The notes under the pieces: model-generated
The model's input: only the letters and a program-made list of their open reading frames with translations
Databases searched by the model: none
Told to the model about the DNA's origin: nothing
Part shown: in pieces, positions 25,385 through 33,407 of the stretch
Layout of the letters: the number at the start of each line of letters is the position of its first letter
Numbering within the stretch: position 1 is the stretch's first letter
Assembly: GCA_020161615.1 (NCBI GenBank)
Contig: JAIUPD010000006.1
Coordinates: forward strand, 1-64,000
Source: Pseudomonadota bacterium
Lineage (GTDB): Bacteria > Pseudomonadota > Alphaproteobacteria > Rhodobacterales > Rhodobacteraceae
Length of the DNA stretch: 64,000 nucleotides
Direction of reading: 5' to 3'
Position numbers and translations under genes: made by a program

Positions 25385-26833
25385 ATGGACGGGGCGATCA
25401 AGGGGGCGCTCTTCGAGCGCGGCTTGTTGACCGAGGATCAGGCACGCGCCGGGGCGGAACTCGCCGCCCGGGTGGCGGCCGAGGGGTTCGAGACGGTGCG
25501 CCTGCTCTTCGCCGACCAACACGGCATTCTGCGCGGCAAGGCGATTGCGGCACGGACGCTGGGCTCGGCGCTGGCCTCGGGTCTGTCAGTGCCCTCGACG
25601 CTGATCCTGAAGGACACGGCGCATCGCACGGTGTTCGACGTCTGGAAGGACGGGCTGACGCTCGACGGCGTGTCGCTGGCGGGCGCCGGGGACCTGTTGC
25701 TCGTGCCCGATGTCGCCACCTTCACCCCCCTGCCCTGGTCGCCGCATTCGGCGATCATCCTGTGCGACCTTGCCTATCGGTCGGGACAAAGGGTGTCAGT
25801 CTCGCCGCGCGGCGTGTTGCGCCGGGCCACCGAGGCGCTGGCCCGCACCGGCCATGACGCGGTGATGGGGCTGGAGGTCGAGTTTCAGGTCTTCGCCATC
25901 GAGGACGACGGCCTTTCCCACGACCAAGCCACCATGCCCCCCGCCGCCCTTACCACCCGCAACACGACGCAGGGCTGGGCCTTCCTCACCGAAACCCGCT
26001 ATGGCGCGGTGGAGCCCCTGCTGGACGAGATCCGCCGCGCGGCCGAGGCGATGGGCCTCGCCCCCCGCTCGATGGAGATCGAGATGGGGCCGTCGCAGTT
26101 CGAATTCACTTTCGACGCCTCGGACCCGATGACTCAGGCCGACCGCTTCGTCCTGTTCCGCATGATGGTCAAGGACATCTGCCAGCGGCAGGGCCTGCAC
26201 GCCAGTTTCATGCCCAAGCCTCGGGTGGCAAATGCGGTGGCGAACGGCTGGCACATCCACCAGTCGCTGGTCTCGCGCCAGACCGGGCGCAACGTCTTCA
26301 CCCCCGCCGTCGATGGCGAACCGACCGCCGAGGCCGGGGCCTGGATCGCCGGGCTTCTGGATCATGCGCCGGCCACCTGCCTGCTGACCAACCCCACGGT
26401 CAACGGCTACAAGCGCTTCAGCGCCTTTCAACTGGCGCCGAACCGGGTGCAATGGGGCACCGACAATCGCGGCGCCATGCTGCGGACGCTGCTCTATGCG
26501 GGGGATCCGGCATCCCGGATCGAGAACCGCGTCGCCGATACCGCCGCCAACCCCTATTACGCGCTGGCTGGGCAGATCCTGTCCGGGCTGGACGGGCTGA
26601 ACCGGGGCGCGACGCCGCCGCCCCCCACCCTCACCCCCTATGCCGAGGATCAGGTGAGCCTGCCCGCGACGCTGGACGCAGCCATCCAGGCTTTCGAGGC
26701 CTCGCCACTCTATGCGCAGGCGCTGGGAGCGGATTTCGTCCGCTACCTGTCGCATCTGAAGCGGGCGGAATGGGGGCGGTATCTGGCGACGATCTCGGAA
26801 TGGGAACAGGCCGAGTATTTCACCCTGTTCTGA
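25385..26833 (+). CDS. Glutamine synthetase family protein (gamma-glutamyl ligase-like)
   Basis: 482 aa from the ATG at 25385; a GTG 6 bases earlier overlaps the previous stop. The glutamine synthetase fold is seen in LFADQHGILRGKAI, GLEVEFQVF (metal-binding Glu), SMEIEMGPSQFEFTF, NGWHIHQSL, the NPTVNGYKRF loop and ASRIENRVADTAANPYYALAG. It is closer to the catabolic ligases (PuuA, or TdnQ/AtdA1-like gamma-glutamylanilide synthases) than to housekeeping GlnA. Such enzymes attach glutamate to amines with ATP. In an operon with a Rieske oxygenase, an aromatic-amine or aryl-acid intermediate is a plausible acceptor; this is inferred. Confidence 0.82.
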   Translation: MDGAIKGALFERGLLTEDQARAGAELAARVAAEGFETVRLLFADQHGILRGKAIAARTLGSALASGLSVPSTLILKDTAHRTVFDVWKDGLTLDGVSLAGAGDLLLVPDVATFTPLPWSPHSAIILCDLAYRSGQRVSVSPRGVLRRATEALARTGHDAVMGLEVEFQVFAIEDDGLSHDQATMPPAALTTRNTTQGWAFLTETRYGAVEPLLDEIRRAAEAMGLAPRSMEIEMGPSQFEFTFDASDPMTQADRFVLFRMMVKDICQRQGLHASFMPKPRVANAVANGWHIHQSLVSRQTGRNVFTPAVDGEPTAEAGAWIAGLLDHAPATCLLTNPTVNGYKRFSAFQLAPNRVQWGTDNRGAMLRTLLYAGDPASRIENRVADTAANPYYALAGQILSGLDGLNRGATPPPPTLTPYAEDQVSLPATLDAAIQAFEASPLYAQALGADFVRYLSHLKRAEWGRYLATISEWEQAEYFTLF

Positions 26834-26840
26834 GGCACGC

Positions 26841-27443
26841 ATGGCCGATCACCCCGTCGCCGGGCATTTCTTCGAAGAGATCATCGACGGCTATTTCCCG
26901 CTGGGCGAGAGCCTGCGGCAGATGCTGGCGCGGCAGGATTTCGGCGCGGCGCTGGTGGTGATCACCCATGCGCCGGTGCTGCATTGGCCGGGCGATGACG
27001 GCCAGGGCCCAGTGCCGATGCGCCTGCAGACGGCGACGGCGGGTCTGATCCGCGCCTTTATCGCGCTGGCGGTGTTGAAGGGCAACGGGATGCGGCTGAG
27101 CGGGGTGGCGGACTGGCGCTGGCCGGGGGCGGATCACGGGTTGAGCGCCGGAACGCGGCTGGCGGAACCTGCCTTCCTGCGCGGTATCGGGCTGCGGCCC
27201 GGGGCCGAGGATGGCGGCGCCTTCGGTCTGGTTCGCCGGGACGACACCTCGGGCCTGGGCATCGCCGGGCCGGACGTGCCCGGCTGGGGCTTCACCCGCC
27301 CGGTTGACGGGATCCTCCGCGATATCGGGGCCATCGCCCGGCCGGACAGCCCCGGCGGCACGGGGCCGCGGCTGTCGGTCGATCTGTCGGACCCGGGCCA
27401 CGCCGCGGCATCGGCGGCGATGGCGCGCGATCTCGGCCTTTAA
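26841..27443 (+). CDS. Conserved-type hypothetical protein, last gene of the Rieske operon
   Basis: 200 aa, not recognised. The gene follows the glutamine-synthetase-like gene by 7 bp and ends 3 bp before the convergent Lrp gene. The protein is soluble with no signal peptide or membrane segment, and rich in Gly, Ala and Asp. The N-terminal 70 residues (HPVAGHFFEEIIDGYFPLGESLRQMLARQDFGAALVVI) look helical; the rest has many Gly/Pro turns (WRWPGADHG, VPGWGFTRPVDGIL). Operon position suggests a role with the oxygenase or ligase. No catalytic motif could be identified. Confidence 0.65.
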   Translation: MADHPVAGHFFEEIIDGYFPLGESLRQMLARQDFGAALVVITHAPVLHWPGDDGQGPVPMRLQTATAGLIRAFIALAVLKGNGMRLSGVADWRWPGADHGLSAGTRLAEPAFLRGIGLRPGAEDGGAFGLVRRDDTSGLGIAGPDVPGWGFTRPVDGILRDIGAIARPDSPGGTGPRLSVDLSDPGHAAASAAMARDLGL

Positions 27444-27446
27444 CCG

Positions 27447-27917
27447 TCAGATCGGAATGTCGCGCCCCGCAGCGATCGATTCCATGGTGATCAGCGAGGT
27501 CACATTCTCCAGTTCCAGCCTTGCGATCAGCCGCTGATAGACCTGATCGAACCCGTTCATGTCGGCCGCCACCACCTTCAGGATGTAATCGTACTCGCCG
27601 GCGATCCGGTACATGTCGATCACCTGCGGAATCGCTAGAACCTCGCGCCGGAAACTCTCCAGCCATGGCCGTGAATGATTGCGGGTGCGGATCATCATGA
27701 AGACGGTCAGCGGCAGGCCCAGCTCGGCCGCGTCCAGCCGGATCGTCTGGCCCTTGATCACGCCCTCGGCCTGCAAGCGGTTCAGCCGACGCCAGCAGGC
27801 GTTCTGGCTGAGGCCCACCGCCTCGGCCAAGGCGCGCTGGGGCTGGGACGCGTCCCGCTGCAGAGCCCGCAGGATGCGGCGATCAATCTCGTCGAGTTTG
27901 GGTCCACCTTCGTTCAT
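27447..27917 (-). CDS. Lrp/AsnC family transcriptional regulator
   Basis: 156 aa. The N-terminal helix-turn-helix (LDEIDRRILRALQRDASQPQ, LAEAVGLSQNACWRRLNRLQ) is followed by the RAM ligand domain (MYRIAGEYDYILKVVAADMNGFDQVYQRLI). It is divergent from the PLP enzyme gene at 28008 with a 90-bp gap, so amino-acid-dependent control of that gene is likely, as usual for locally acting Lrp proteins. Confidence 0.92.
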   Translation of the reverse strand: MNEGGPKLDEIDRRILRALQRDASQPQRALAEAVGLSQNACWRRLNRLQAEGVIKGQTIRLDAAELGLPLTVFMMIRTRNHSRPWLESFRREVLAIPQVIDMYRIAGEYDYILKVVAADMNGFDQVYQRLIARLELENVTSLITMESIAAGRDIPI

Positions 27918-28007
27918 GTGATCGAAAATAGCTGCAGTACGGGCAAAGTTCGATAGAAATTATTGCCTCCGCCTTGGGTAGCCTCTGCCCCAATGACAGG
28001 AGCCCCC

Positions 28008-29426
28008 ATGCCCGAGACCCCTTTCTTCGACCAATTCCGCAGCCAGCTTGACGGCGCCGACAGGATCGAGCGCCTGCGACAAGGCCTGATCGGCGACGGG
28101 CGGATGATCGACGGCCCGCAGGGACCCCGCCTGCTGATCTATGCCGATTATGTGGCCTCGGGCCGGGCGCTGCGTCAGGTGGAAACGGCGGTGTTGGACG
28201 AGATCCTGCCCTACTACGCCAACAGCCATACCGAGGGCTCCTATTGCGGCGCCTTTGTCACGCGGTTGCGGCGGGAGGCGCGGGCGGTGATCGCCCGGCA
28301 TTGCGGCGCGGACGAGCGCTTCGCCACGATCTTCGCGGGCTCGGGGGCCGCGGCGGGGCTGAACCGGCTGGTTGCGCTGCTGGGCCTGCCGCAGGACGTC
28401 GCTGCCGGGCGTCAACCGCTGGTGCTGATCGGACCTTATGAGCATCATTCCAACATCCTGCCCTGGCGCGAATCCGGTGCCGAATTGCGCGAGATCCCCG
28501 AGGATCCGGCGACTGGCGGGCCGTGCCTCACCACACTGGAGTCGGAACTCCTCGCCGCCGAAGGCCGCCCCGTGATCGGCGCCTTTTCCGCCGCGTCGAA
28601 CGTGAGCGGCATCCTGACCGATACGGTGGCGGTGACGCGGCTGCTGAAGCGCCATCGCGCGCTGGCGATCTGGGATTACGCGGGCGGCGCCCCCTATATC
28701 GCGATGTCGATGGACGCGGGCACCGACCATGAAAAGGACGCCATCGTCTTCTCGCCCCACAAATTCATCGGCGGGCCGAGCGCCTCGGGCGTGCTGATCT
28801 TGCGAAAGGCGGCCGCGCGGCGCGACACGCCGTTCTGGCCGGGCGGCGGGACGGTCACCTATGTTTCGCAATGGGGGCATGATTACAGCACCTCGCTGGA
28901 AACGCGCGAGGAAGCGGGCACGCCCAACGTTCTGGGCGACATCCGCGCGGCGCTGGCCGTCGTGGTGAAGGAGGCGATGGGGCAAGACTGGCTGAACGCC
29001 CGCCACGCGGCGCTGCGCGCCCGCGCGGTGGCCACCTTCGAGGCGCTGCCGGGCTTCCATTACGCGGGCAAGGGCACCCCGGCACGCGCCCTGCCCTTCT
29101 TCTCGTTCTGGCTGGAGGGACGCGACCGGCATCAACAGATCACCCGCGCGCTGTCCGATCATTTCGGCATCCAGACCCGCAGCGGCTGCGCCTGTGCCGG
29201 CCCCTATGGACACCGGCTCTTCGGTATCGGGCACGCGGAAAGCGACGCCATCCGCCGCCGCATCCAGTCGGGCGACGATGCGGCCCGGCCCGGTATTACC
29301 CGCTTCAACCTCAGCGCCCTGATGACCGACGACAAGACCGCATTTATCCTCGAGGCCATCGCCCGGATCGCCCGGAACCCGGCGCAGTACCTGCCGTTCC
29401 CGGCGCCGCTCGCCAAGGCGGGCTGA
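28008..29426 (+). CDS. Class V aminotransferase/cysteine desulfurase-like PLP enzyme
   Basis: 472 aa from the ATG at 28008, with AGGAG 6 bases upstream. The PLP Lys is in SPHKFIGGPSASG and the PLP-contacting Asp in AIWDYAGGAPY. The loop RSGCACAGPYG has cysteines where SufS/CsdA carry the catalytic Cys. The substrate phosphate/carboxylate region YANSHTEGSY resembles the NSH motif of desulfurases. The N-terminal 40 residues are longer than in SufS. No Suf/Isc partner genes are near. It is divergent from Lrp, pointing to amino-acid catabolism or local sulfur mobilisation rather than general Fe-S assembly. Confidence 0.8.
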   Translation: MPETPFFDQFRSQLDGADRIERLRQGLIGDGRMIDGPQGPRLLIYADYVASGRALRQVETAVLDEILPYYANSHTEGSYCGAFVTRLRREARAVIARHCGADERFATIFAGSGAAAGLNRLVALLGLPQDVAAGRQPLVLIGPYEHHSNILPWRESGAELREIPEDPATGGPCLTTLESELLAAEGRPVIGAFSAASNVSGILTDTVAVTRLLKRHRALAIWDYAGGAPYIAMSMDAGTDHEKDAIVFSPHKFIGGPSASGVLILRKAAARRDTPFWPGGGTVTYVSQWGHDYSTSLETREEAGTPNVLGDIRAALAVVVKEAMGQDWLNARHAALRARAVATFEALPGFHYAGKGTPARALPFFSFWLEGRDRHQQITRALSDHFGIQTRSGCACAGPYGHRLFGIGHAESDAIRRRIQSGDDAARPGITRFNLSALMTDDKTAFILEAIARIARNPAQYLPFPAPLAKAG

Positions 29427-29432
29427 CACGAA

Positions 29433-29458
29433 AACGGCCCCCGGCTCGGGGGCCGTTT
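29433..29458. terminator. Bidirectional Rho-independent terminator
   Basis: AACGGCCCCCGG and its inverse form a long GC stem flanked by A-run on the left and T-run on the right. It lies between the convergent PLP enzyme and MFS genes. Confidence 0.85.
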
Positions 29459-29479
29459 CCTGTTGCGCGAAGGGTCGGC

Positions 29480-31201
29480 TTATTCGCCCGCCACCGGCAC
29501 CGCTTTCGGCGCCTCGTGGTGATGGTGCTCCTTCACCGGACGCATCAGCATATTGGCGATGAAGCCCACGACCAGCAGCGCCGCCATGCAATACATCGTA
29601 GTGTTGTAGAGCGAGGGCGTCGGGTCGATGGTGCCCGCGGGGGCGATCTCCATCAGCCGGGCGATGGTCACTGTCCGCGCCGCGACCAGCTGGTCGAGTT
29701 GCGCCAGCGGCGCTCCGAACCGCTCGGCAAAAGCGGCCGCATCGACGCGCGAGGCCAGGTCGCGGATGGCGCTGTTGACCGACATCTCGCGCAGCGAGGT
29801 GATGGCCAGCGGCCCCAGCACCCCCGCCAGCGACCAGGCGGTCAGCAGGCGCCCGTGGATGCCGCCCACATGCATGGTGCCGAACATGTCGGCCAGATAG
29901 GCCGGGATCGTGGCAAAGCCGCCGCCGTACATCGAAAAGATGATCATCGTCGCGATGTAGAAGCCGATCAGATAGATGATCGCCGGATTGGTGGCCACCG
30001 CGCTGGCGAAATAGGGGATCGAGAGATAGAGCAGCGTCCCCAGCGCGAAGAAGCAGGTATAGGTGGCCTTTCGCCCGATGTAATCCGAGGTCGAGGCCCA
30101 GAAGAACCGCCCGACCATGTTGAAGACCGAGATCATGAACACATAGGTCGAGGCGAATGCGGCCGTGACGATCAGCGGCATGACCGAACCGAAGATCTCG
30201 GACATCATGGTCTTGGCGACCCCGATCACGCCGATCCCGGCGGTCACGTTGAAGCACAGCATGATCCAGAGCTGCCAGAATTGCGGCGTCTTCAGCGCCT
30301 GGTCGATATGGACGTGGTTCTGCGAGACCATGCCCGAAGCGACCGGCTTGGGCTCCCATCCCGCCGGTTTCCAGTTGGGCGCGGGCACGCGGTACTGGAA
30401 GGCGGCCAGGATCATGACGATGAAATAGACCACGCCCAGCGTCATGAAGGTGCCCGCAGCGCCGGTGTTGCCGGTACCGATGACATAGACGCCCGCCTCG
30501 CCGCCGAAGGGCGCGGCCTGCGCGGCGGTGGCGATCACCACCTCGACCCGGCCCGCGGCGGTTTCGGCGAAGACCCGGCCGCTCTCGACCACGGTGGCGA
30601 CGGCATCCTGCGCGCCCAGGAAGTCGGGCGCCTTCTGGAACATCTCCAGCAGCCAGCCCTTGACCGGCGTGGCGATCATCGCCCCGCCGCCGAAGCCCAT
30701 GATGGCCATGCCGGTCGCCATGCCGCGGCGGTCGGGGAACCAGCGGATCAGCGTCGAGACGGGCGAGACATAGCCCAGCCCCAGCCCGCAGCCGCCCAGC
30801 ACCCCGTAGCCGAGATAGAGCAGCCAGAGCTGATGGGTGGAGATCCCGAACGAGCCGATGATGAACCCTCCGCCCCAGAGGATCGCGGCGACGACGCCGA
30901 CCATGCGGGGGCCGACCTCTTCCAGCCATTTGCCGGCGAAAGCCGCGGCGAGGCCTAGGAAGACGATGGCGACCGAGAAGATCCAGACGACGGAGCCAAG
31001 ACTCCAATCCTCGGCCGAGGAGGCGACGACGCCCAGTTCCCGCGTCAGCGGCGGGTTGAACACCGACCAGGCATAAACCGAGCCGATGCAGAGATGGATG
31101 GCGATGGAGGCGGGCGGAACCCGCCAACGGTTGTATCCCGGTTCGGCGACGATGTGGCTCTTGTGCAAGAACCCCAGCGCGCCCCCTGACGCTTTGCTCA
31201 T
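29480..31201 (-). CDS. OFA-family MFS transporter (oxalate/formate antiporter-like)
   Basis: 573 aa, inner membrane, with twelve predicted transmembrane segments. The OFA features are present: GSVYAWSVFNPPL in TM1, GYGVLGGCGLGLGYVSPVSTLIRWFPDRRGMATGMAIMGFG across TM4-5, and a large insertion between TM6 and TM7 (about residues 190-300). The tail is His-rich (EHHHHE). Members exchange oxalate/formate or move monocarboxylates such as acetate, pyruvate or lactate. GGGAGGATCGAGA precedes the ATG. The kinase/regulator pair upstream and two operator-like palindromes (31354-31370, 31398-31412) suggest two-component control. Confidence 0.85.
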   Translation of the reverse strand: MSKASGGALGFLHKSHIVAEPGYNRWRVPPASIAIHLCIGSVYAWSVFNPPLTRELGVVASSAEDWSLGSVVWIFSVAIVFLGLAAAFAGKWLEEVGPRMVGVVAAILWGGGFIIGSFGISTHQLWLLYLGYGVLGGCGLGLGYVSPVSTLIRWFPDRRGMATGMAIMGFGGGAMIATPVKGWLLEMFQKAPDFLGAQDAVATVVESGRVFAETAAGRVEVVIATAAQAAPFGGEAGVYVIGTGNTGAAGTFMTLGVVYFIVMILAAFQYRVPAPNWKPAGWEPKPVASGMVSQNHVHIDQALKTPQFWQLWIMLCFNVTAGIGVIGVAKTMMSEIFGSVMPLIVTAAFASTYVFMISVFNMVGRFFWASTSDYIGRKATYTCFFALGTLLYLSIPYFASAVATNPAIIYLIGFYIATMIIFSMYGGGFATIPAYLADMFGTMHVGGIHGRLLTAWSLAGVLGPLAITSLREMSVNSAIRDLASRVDAAAFAERFGAPLAQLDQLVAARTVTIARLMEIAPAGTIDPTPSLYNTTMYCMAALLVVGFIANMLMRPVKEHHHHEAPKAVPVAGE

Positions 31202-31353
31202 TCTCGATCCTCCCTGTCGGTTCCCCGGGGTCGCGGCCTCCTACCGCGGCTCCCGTGACAGCATGCGACGGCATGCCACAGACGAAAGGCACCGCTGCTC
31301 CCTTCTCTGTCAAGGATTTTCTACATATATAACAATATCTTAGATTGATCCTT

Positions 31354-31370
31354 GCGGACATTCTGTCCGC
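31354..31370. promoter_or_regulatory. Response-regulator binding site candidate 1 (GCGGACA-N3-TGTCCGC)
   Basis: Perfect 7-bp arms with a 3-bp spacer, about 160 bp upstream of the MFS transporter start. Together with the similar site 43 bp away it has the look of paired activator sites for the NtrC-type regulator encoded next door. Confidence 0.55.
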
Positions 31371-31397
31371 CCGATGCTGCACCAGCCGCCCCAGAAC

Positions 31398-31412
31398 GGG
31401 ACATTTTGTCCC
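31398..31412. promoter_or_regulatory. Response-regulator binding site candidate 2 (GGGACA-N3-TGTCCC)
   Basis: Perfect 6-bp arms around TTT. It shares the GGACA-N3-TGTCC core with the palindrome at 31354-31370, centre-to-centre 43 bp (about four helical turns). It is located between the kinase 3' end and the MFS gene. Confidence 0.5.
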
Positions 31413-31457
31413 CGGTCCCCCGGCCGGTCCCCCCGGATTTGCGTCAAAGTGACCGGA

Positions 31458-33407
31458 TCACGCCCCGGGCGCCAAAGGCAAAGAAATTTCGAACCGCGTG
31501 CCCTGACCGGGCTCGGACCGGACCGAGATCTGGCCGCCGACCTGCCCCACCAGTTGCTGACTGATCGACAGGCCCAGCCCGGTGCCTTGCGCCTGTTTGG
31601 TGGTGAAGAAGGGGTCGAAGACCCGCGAGAGGATCTCGGGCGGGATGCCGGTGCCGGTATCGGCGAGGCTGACGACCAGCTGATCGCCCCGCGCCTCGGT
31701 GCCCACGCTGAGCACCCCGCCCTCGGGCATGGCATGGACTGCATTCAGCACCAGATTGACGATCACCTGCTGCAATTCGGTGCGCGACATGCTGACCTGC
31801 CCGGCGCTGTCGAAACGCGTCTCGACCCGGATCCCCGCCGCATCGAGTTGGCGCCGGGTCAGCACCAGACAATCGCGGACCACATCGGCCGGGGCGATCA
31901 GGGTCCGGGCACCGGAATAATCCTCGGGCCGGGCGAATTGCAGCAGTTTCGAGACGATGACGCTGATGCGATAGACCTGATCGTCGATCAGGCGGAATTC
32001 CTCGCGCACCGGTGCCGCGCCCTCGCCCAGGATGCTGCGGGCAAGGTCCAGGTTGCCCTGGATCACCGCCACCGGGTTGTTGATCTCATGCGCGACCGAG
32101 GCGGTGATCTCGCCCACCGTCGCCAGTTTTTCAGACATGATCAGCCGCTCGGTGGTCCGCTCGATGCGCCGGTTCGCCTCGCGCAGATCGGCGGTGCGTT
32201 CCTCGACCTTGGCTTCCAGACTCTCGGCCCAGTCGCGCAACTCGCGGTCCCGCGCCTGCACCTGGTCGAGCAGTGTGTCGAGATGGGCAGCCACCTGCGT
32301 AATCTCGTCCGCCTCGCCGCTGACATGGTTGCGCGCCTCCAGATCCCCGGCCTCGACCCGGGCCATGGTGCGGTTCATCCCCTCAAGCGGCAGGAAGATC
32401 CGCCCGGCCCATCGCAGGAAGATCGGGATCGACATCAGCGCGATCAGCAGGAAGGCACCGGTCAGCGCCAGCGCCGAATTGCGCTTGGCCTCGCGGAACG
32501 GGGTTTCCAGAAAGCCGACATAGAGCATACCGACCCGCTGGCCAAAGCTGTCGACGATCGGCTCATAAGCCGAGATATACCAGTCGTTCACCACGAAGGC
32601 CCGGTCCAGCCAGATCTGCCCCTGATCCAGCACCTGCGCCCGCACCTCGGCCGAGACCCGCGTCCCGAGCGCGCGCACATTCTCGAAAAGCCGCACATTG
32701 GTCGAGACGCGCACATCCTCCAGAAACAGCGTGGCGGTGCCCTGACTGCCCTCGGGCAGGCTCTGCTCGCGATAAACGAGGTCGTTGATCGTGTCGATGA
32801 AGCCGAGGTTCTGGTTCAGGAGCGTGCCGCCGACCAGCGCCGCCACCCTGCCCCCTGGCAGCCGCACCGGCGCCGCCGAATGAATGACGATACCGCGGCT
32901 CTCGACGCTGCGGTCGGTCGGCACGGCGCCGCGGGTCGGCACCAGCGGCAGCGCCGCGCGCAACGCCAGCGCCGGGTCCTGCACGCGCAGATCCTCGGCC
33001 GCGAAGACGTCGACCGCGCTGTGCCAGCGCCCGTTCAGGGCCGCCGTCACCACCGGCCAGCGCGCCGCCCCCTCGGCATCGGCGAGATAGAGAAAATCGA
33101 GGCCCAGCCGCTGCCGCTCCCCCTCCAGGAAATCGCGCAACCGCTCCCCGGCGATGGCGTCGCGCAGATCGGTCGACCGCGCCACCGCATCGACCCTTTC
33201 GCCCGAGAACTCCACCAGCCGGCGCAGGTATTGATCGGCAATCGTCAGATCGCCCGTCACCTTGTTGATCAGGATATCGTCGATCTTGCCCGACCAGCGC
33301 CACATGGTCCCGCCCAGCATCAACGGCAGCAGCACCACCATCGGCAAGAGCGCGATCACCAGAAGCCGCACCCGCACCGAGGTAATCCAGCGCTTCAGCC
33401 GCCCCAT
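31458..33407 (-). CDS. Membrane sensor histidine kinase (DctB/NtrB-like, cache and HAMP)
   Basis: 649 aa. TM1 spans about residues 14-36. A periplasmic sensor of roughly 270 residues (single-cache-like, VGMLYVGFLETPF close to its end) follows, then TM2 at about 310-332, HAMP (FLPLEGMNRTMARVEAGDLE) and a coiled coil. The phospho-acceptor His is at about 436 in SVAHEINNPVAVI; N, D/G1 (DTGTGIPPEIL) and G2 (GTGLGLS) boxes complete the ATPase domain. Its stop codon precedes an intergenic region with two palindromes. The start abuts the end of the regulator gene, so the pair is cotranscribed. The stimulus is likely a small carboxylate handled by the downstream transporter; this is inferred. Confidence 0.9.
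   Translation of the reverse strand: MGRLKRWITSVRVRLLVIALLPMVVLLPLMLGGTMWRWSGKIDDILINKVTGDLTIADQYLRRLVEFSGERVDAVARSTDLRDAIAGERLRDFLEGERQRLGLDFLYLADAEGAARWPVVTAALNGRWHSAVDVFAAEDLRVQDPALALRAALPLVPTRGAVPTDRSVESRGIVIHSAAPVRLPGGRVAALVGGTLLNQNLGFIDTINDLVYREQSLPEGSQGTATLFLEDVRVSTNVRLFENVRALGTRVSAEVRAQVLDQGQIWLDRAFVVNDWYISAYEPIVDSFGQRVGMLYVGFLETPFREAKRNSALALTGAFLLIALMSIPIFLRWAGRIFLPLEGMNRTMARVEAGDLEARNHVSGEADEITQVAAHLDTLLDQVQARDRELRDWAESLEAKVEERTADLREANRRIERTTERLIMSEKLATVGEITASVAHEINNPVAVIQGNLDLARSILGEGAAPVREEFRLIDDQVYRISVIVSKLLQFARPEDYSGARTLIAPADVVRDCLVLTRRQLDAAGIRVETRFDSAGQVSMSRTELQQVIVNLVLNAVHAMPEGGVLSVGTEARGDQLVVSLADTGTGIPPEILSRVFDPFFTTKQAQGTGLGLSISQQLVGQVGGQISVRSEPGQGTRFEISLPLAPGA

Noticed and set aside
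31261-31278. Possible sigma54 promoter (minus strand TGGCATGCCGTCGCAT) upstream of the MFS transporter
   Set aside because: The distance between GG and GC is 9 instead of 10 bases and the -12 element lacks TTGC; not convincing.
27960-31382. 1140-codon minus-strand frame covering the PLP enzyme and MFS genes
   Set aside because: It crosses a strong bidirectional terminator and two convincing genes in other frames; low-complexity shadow.
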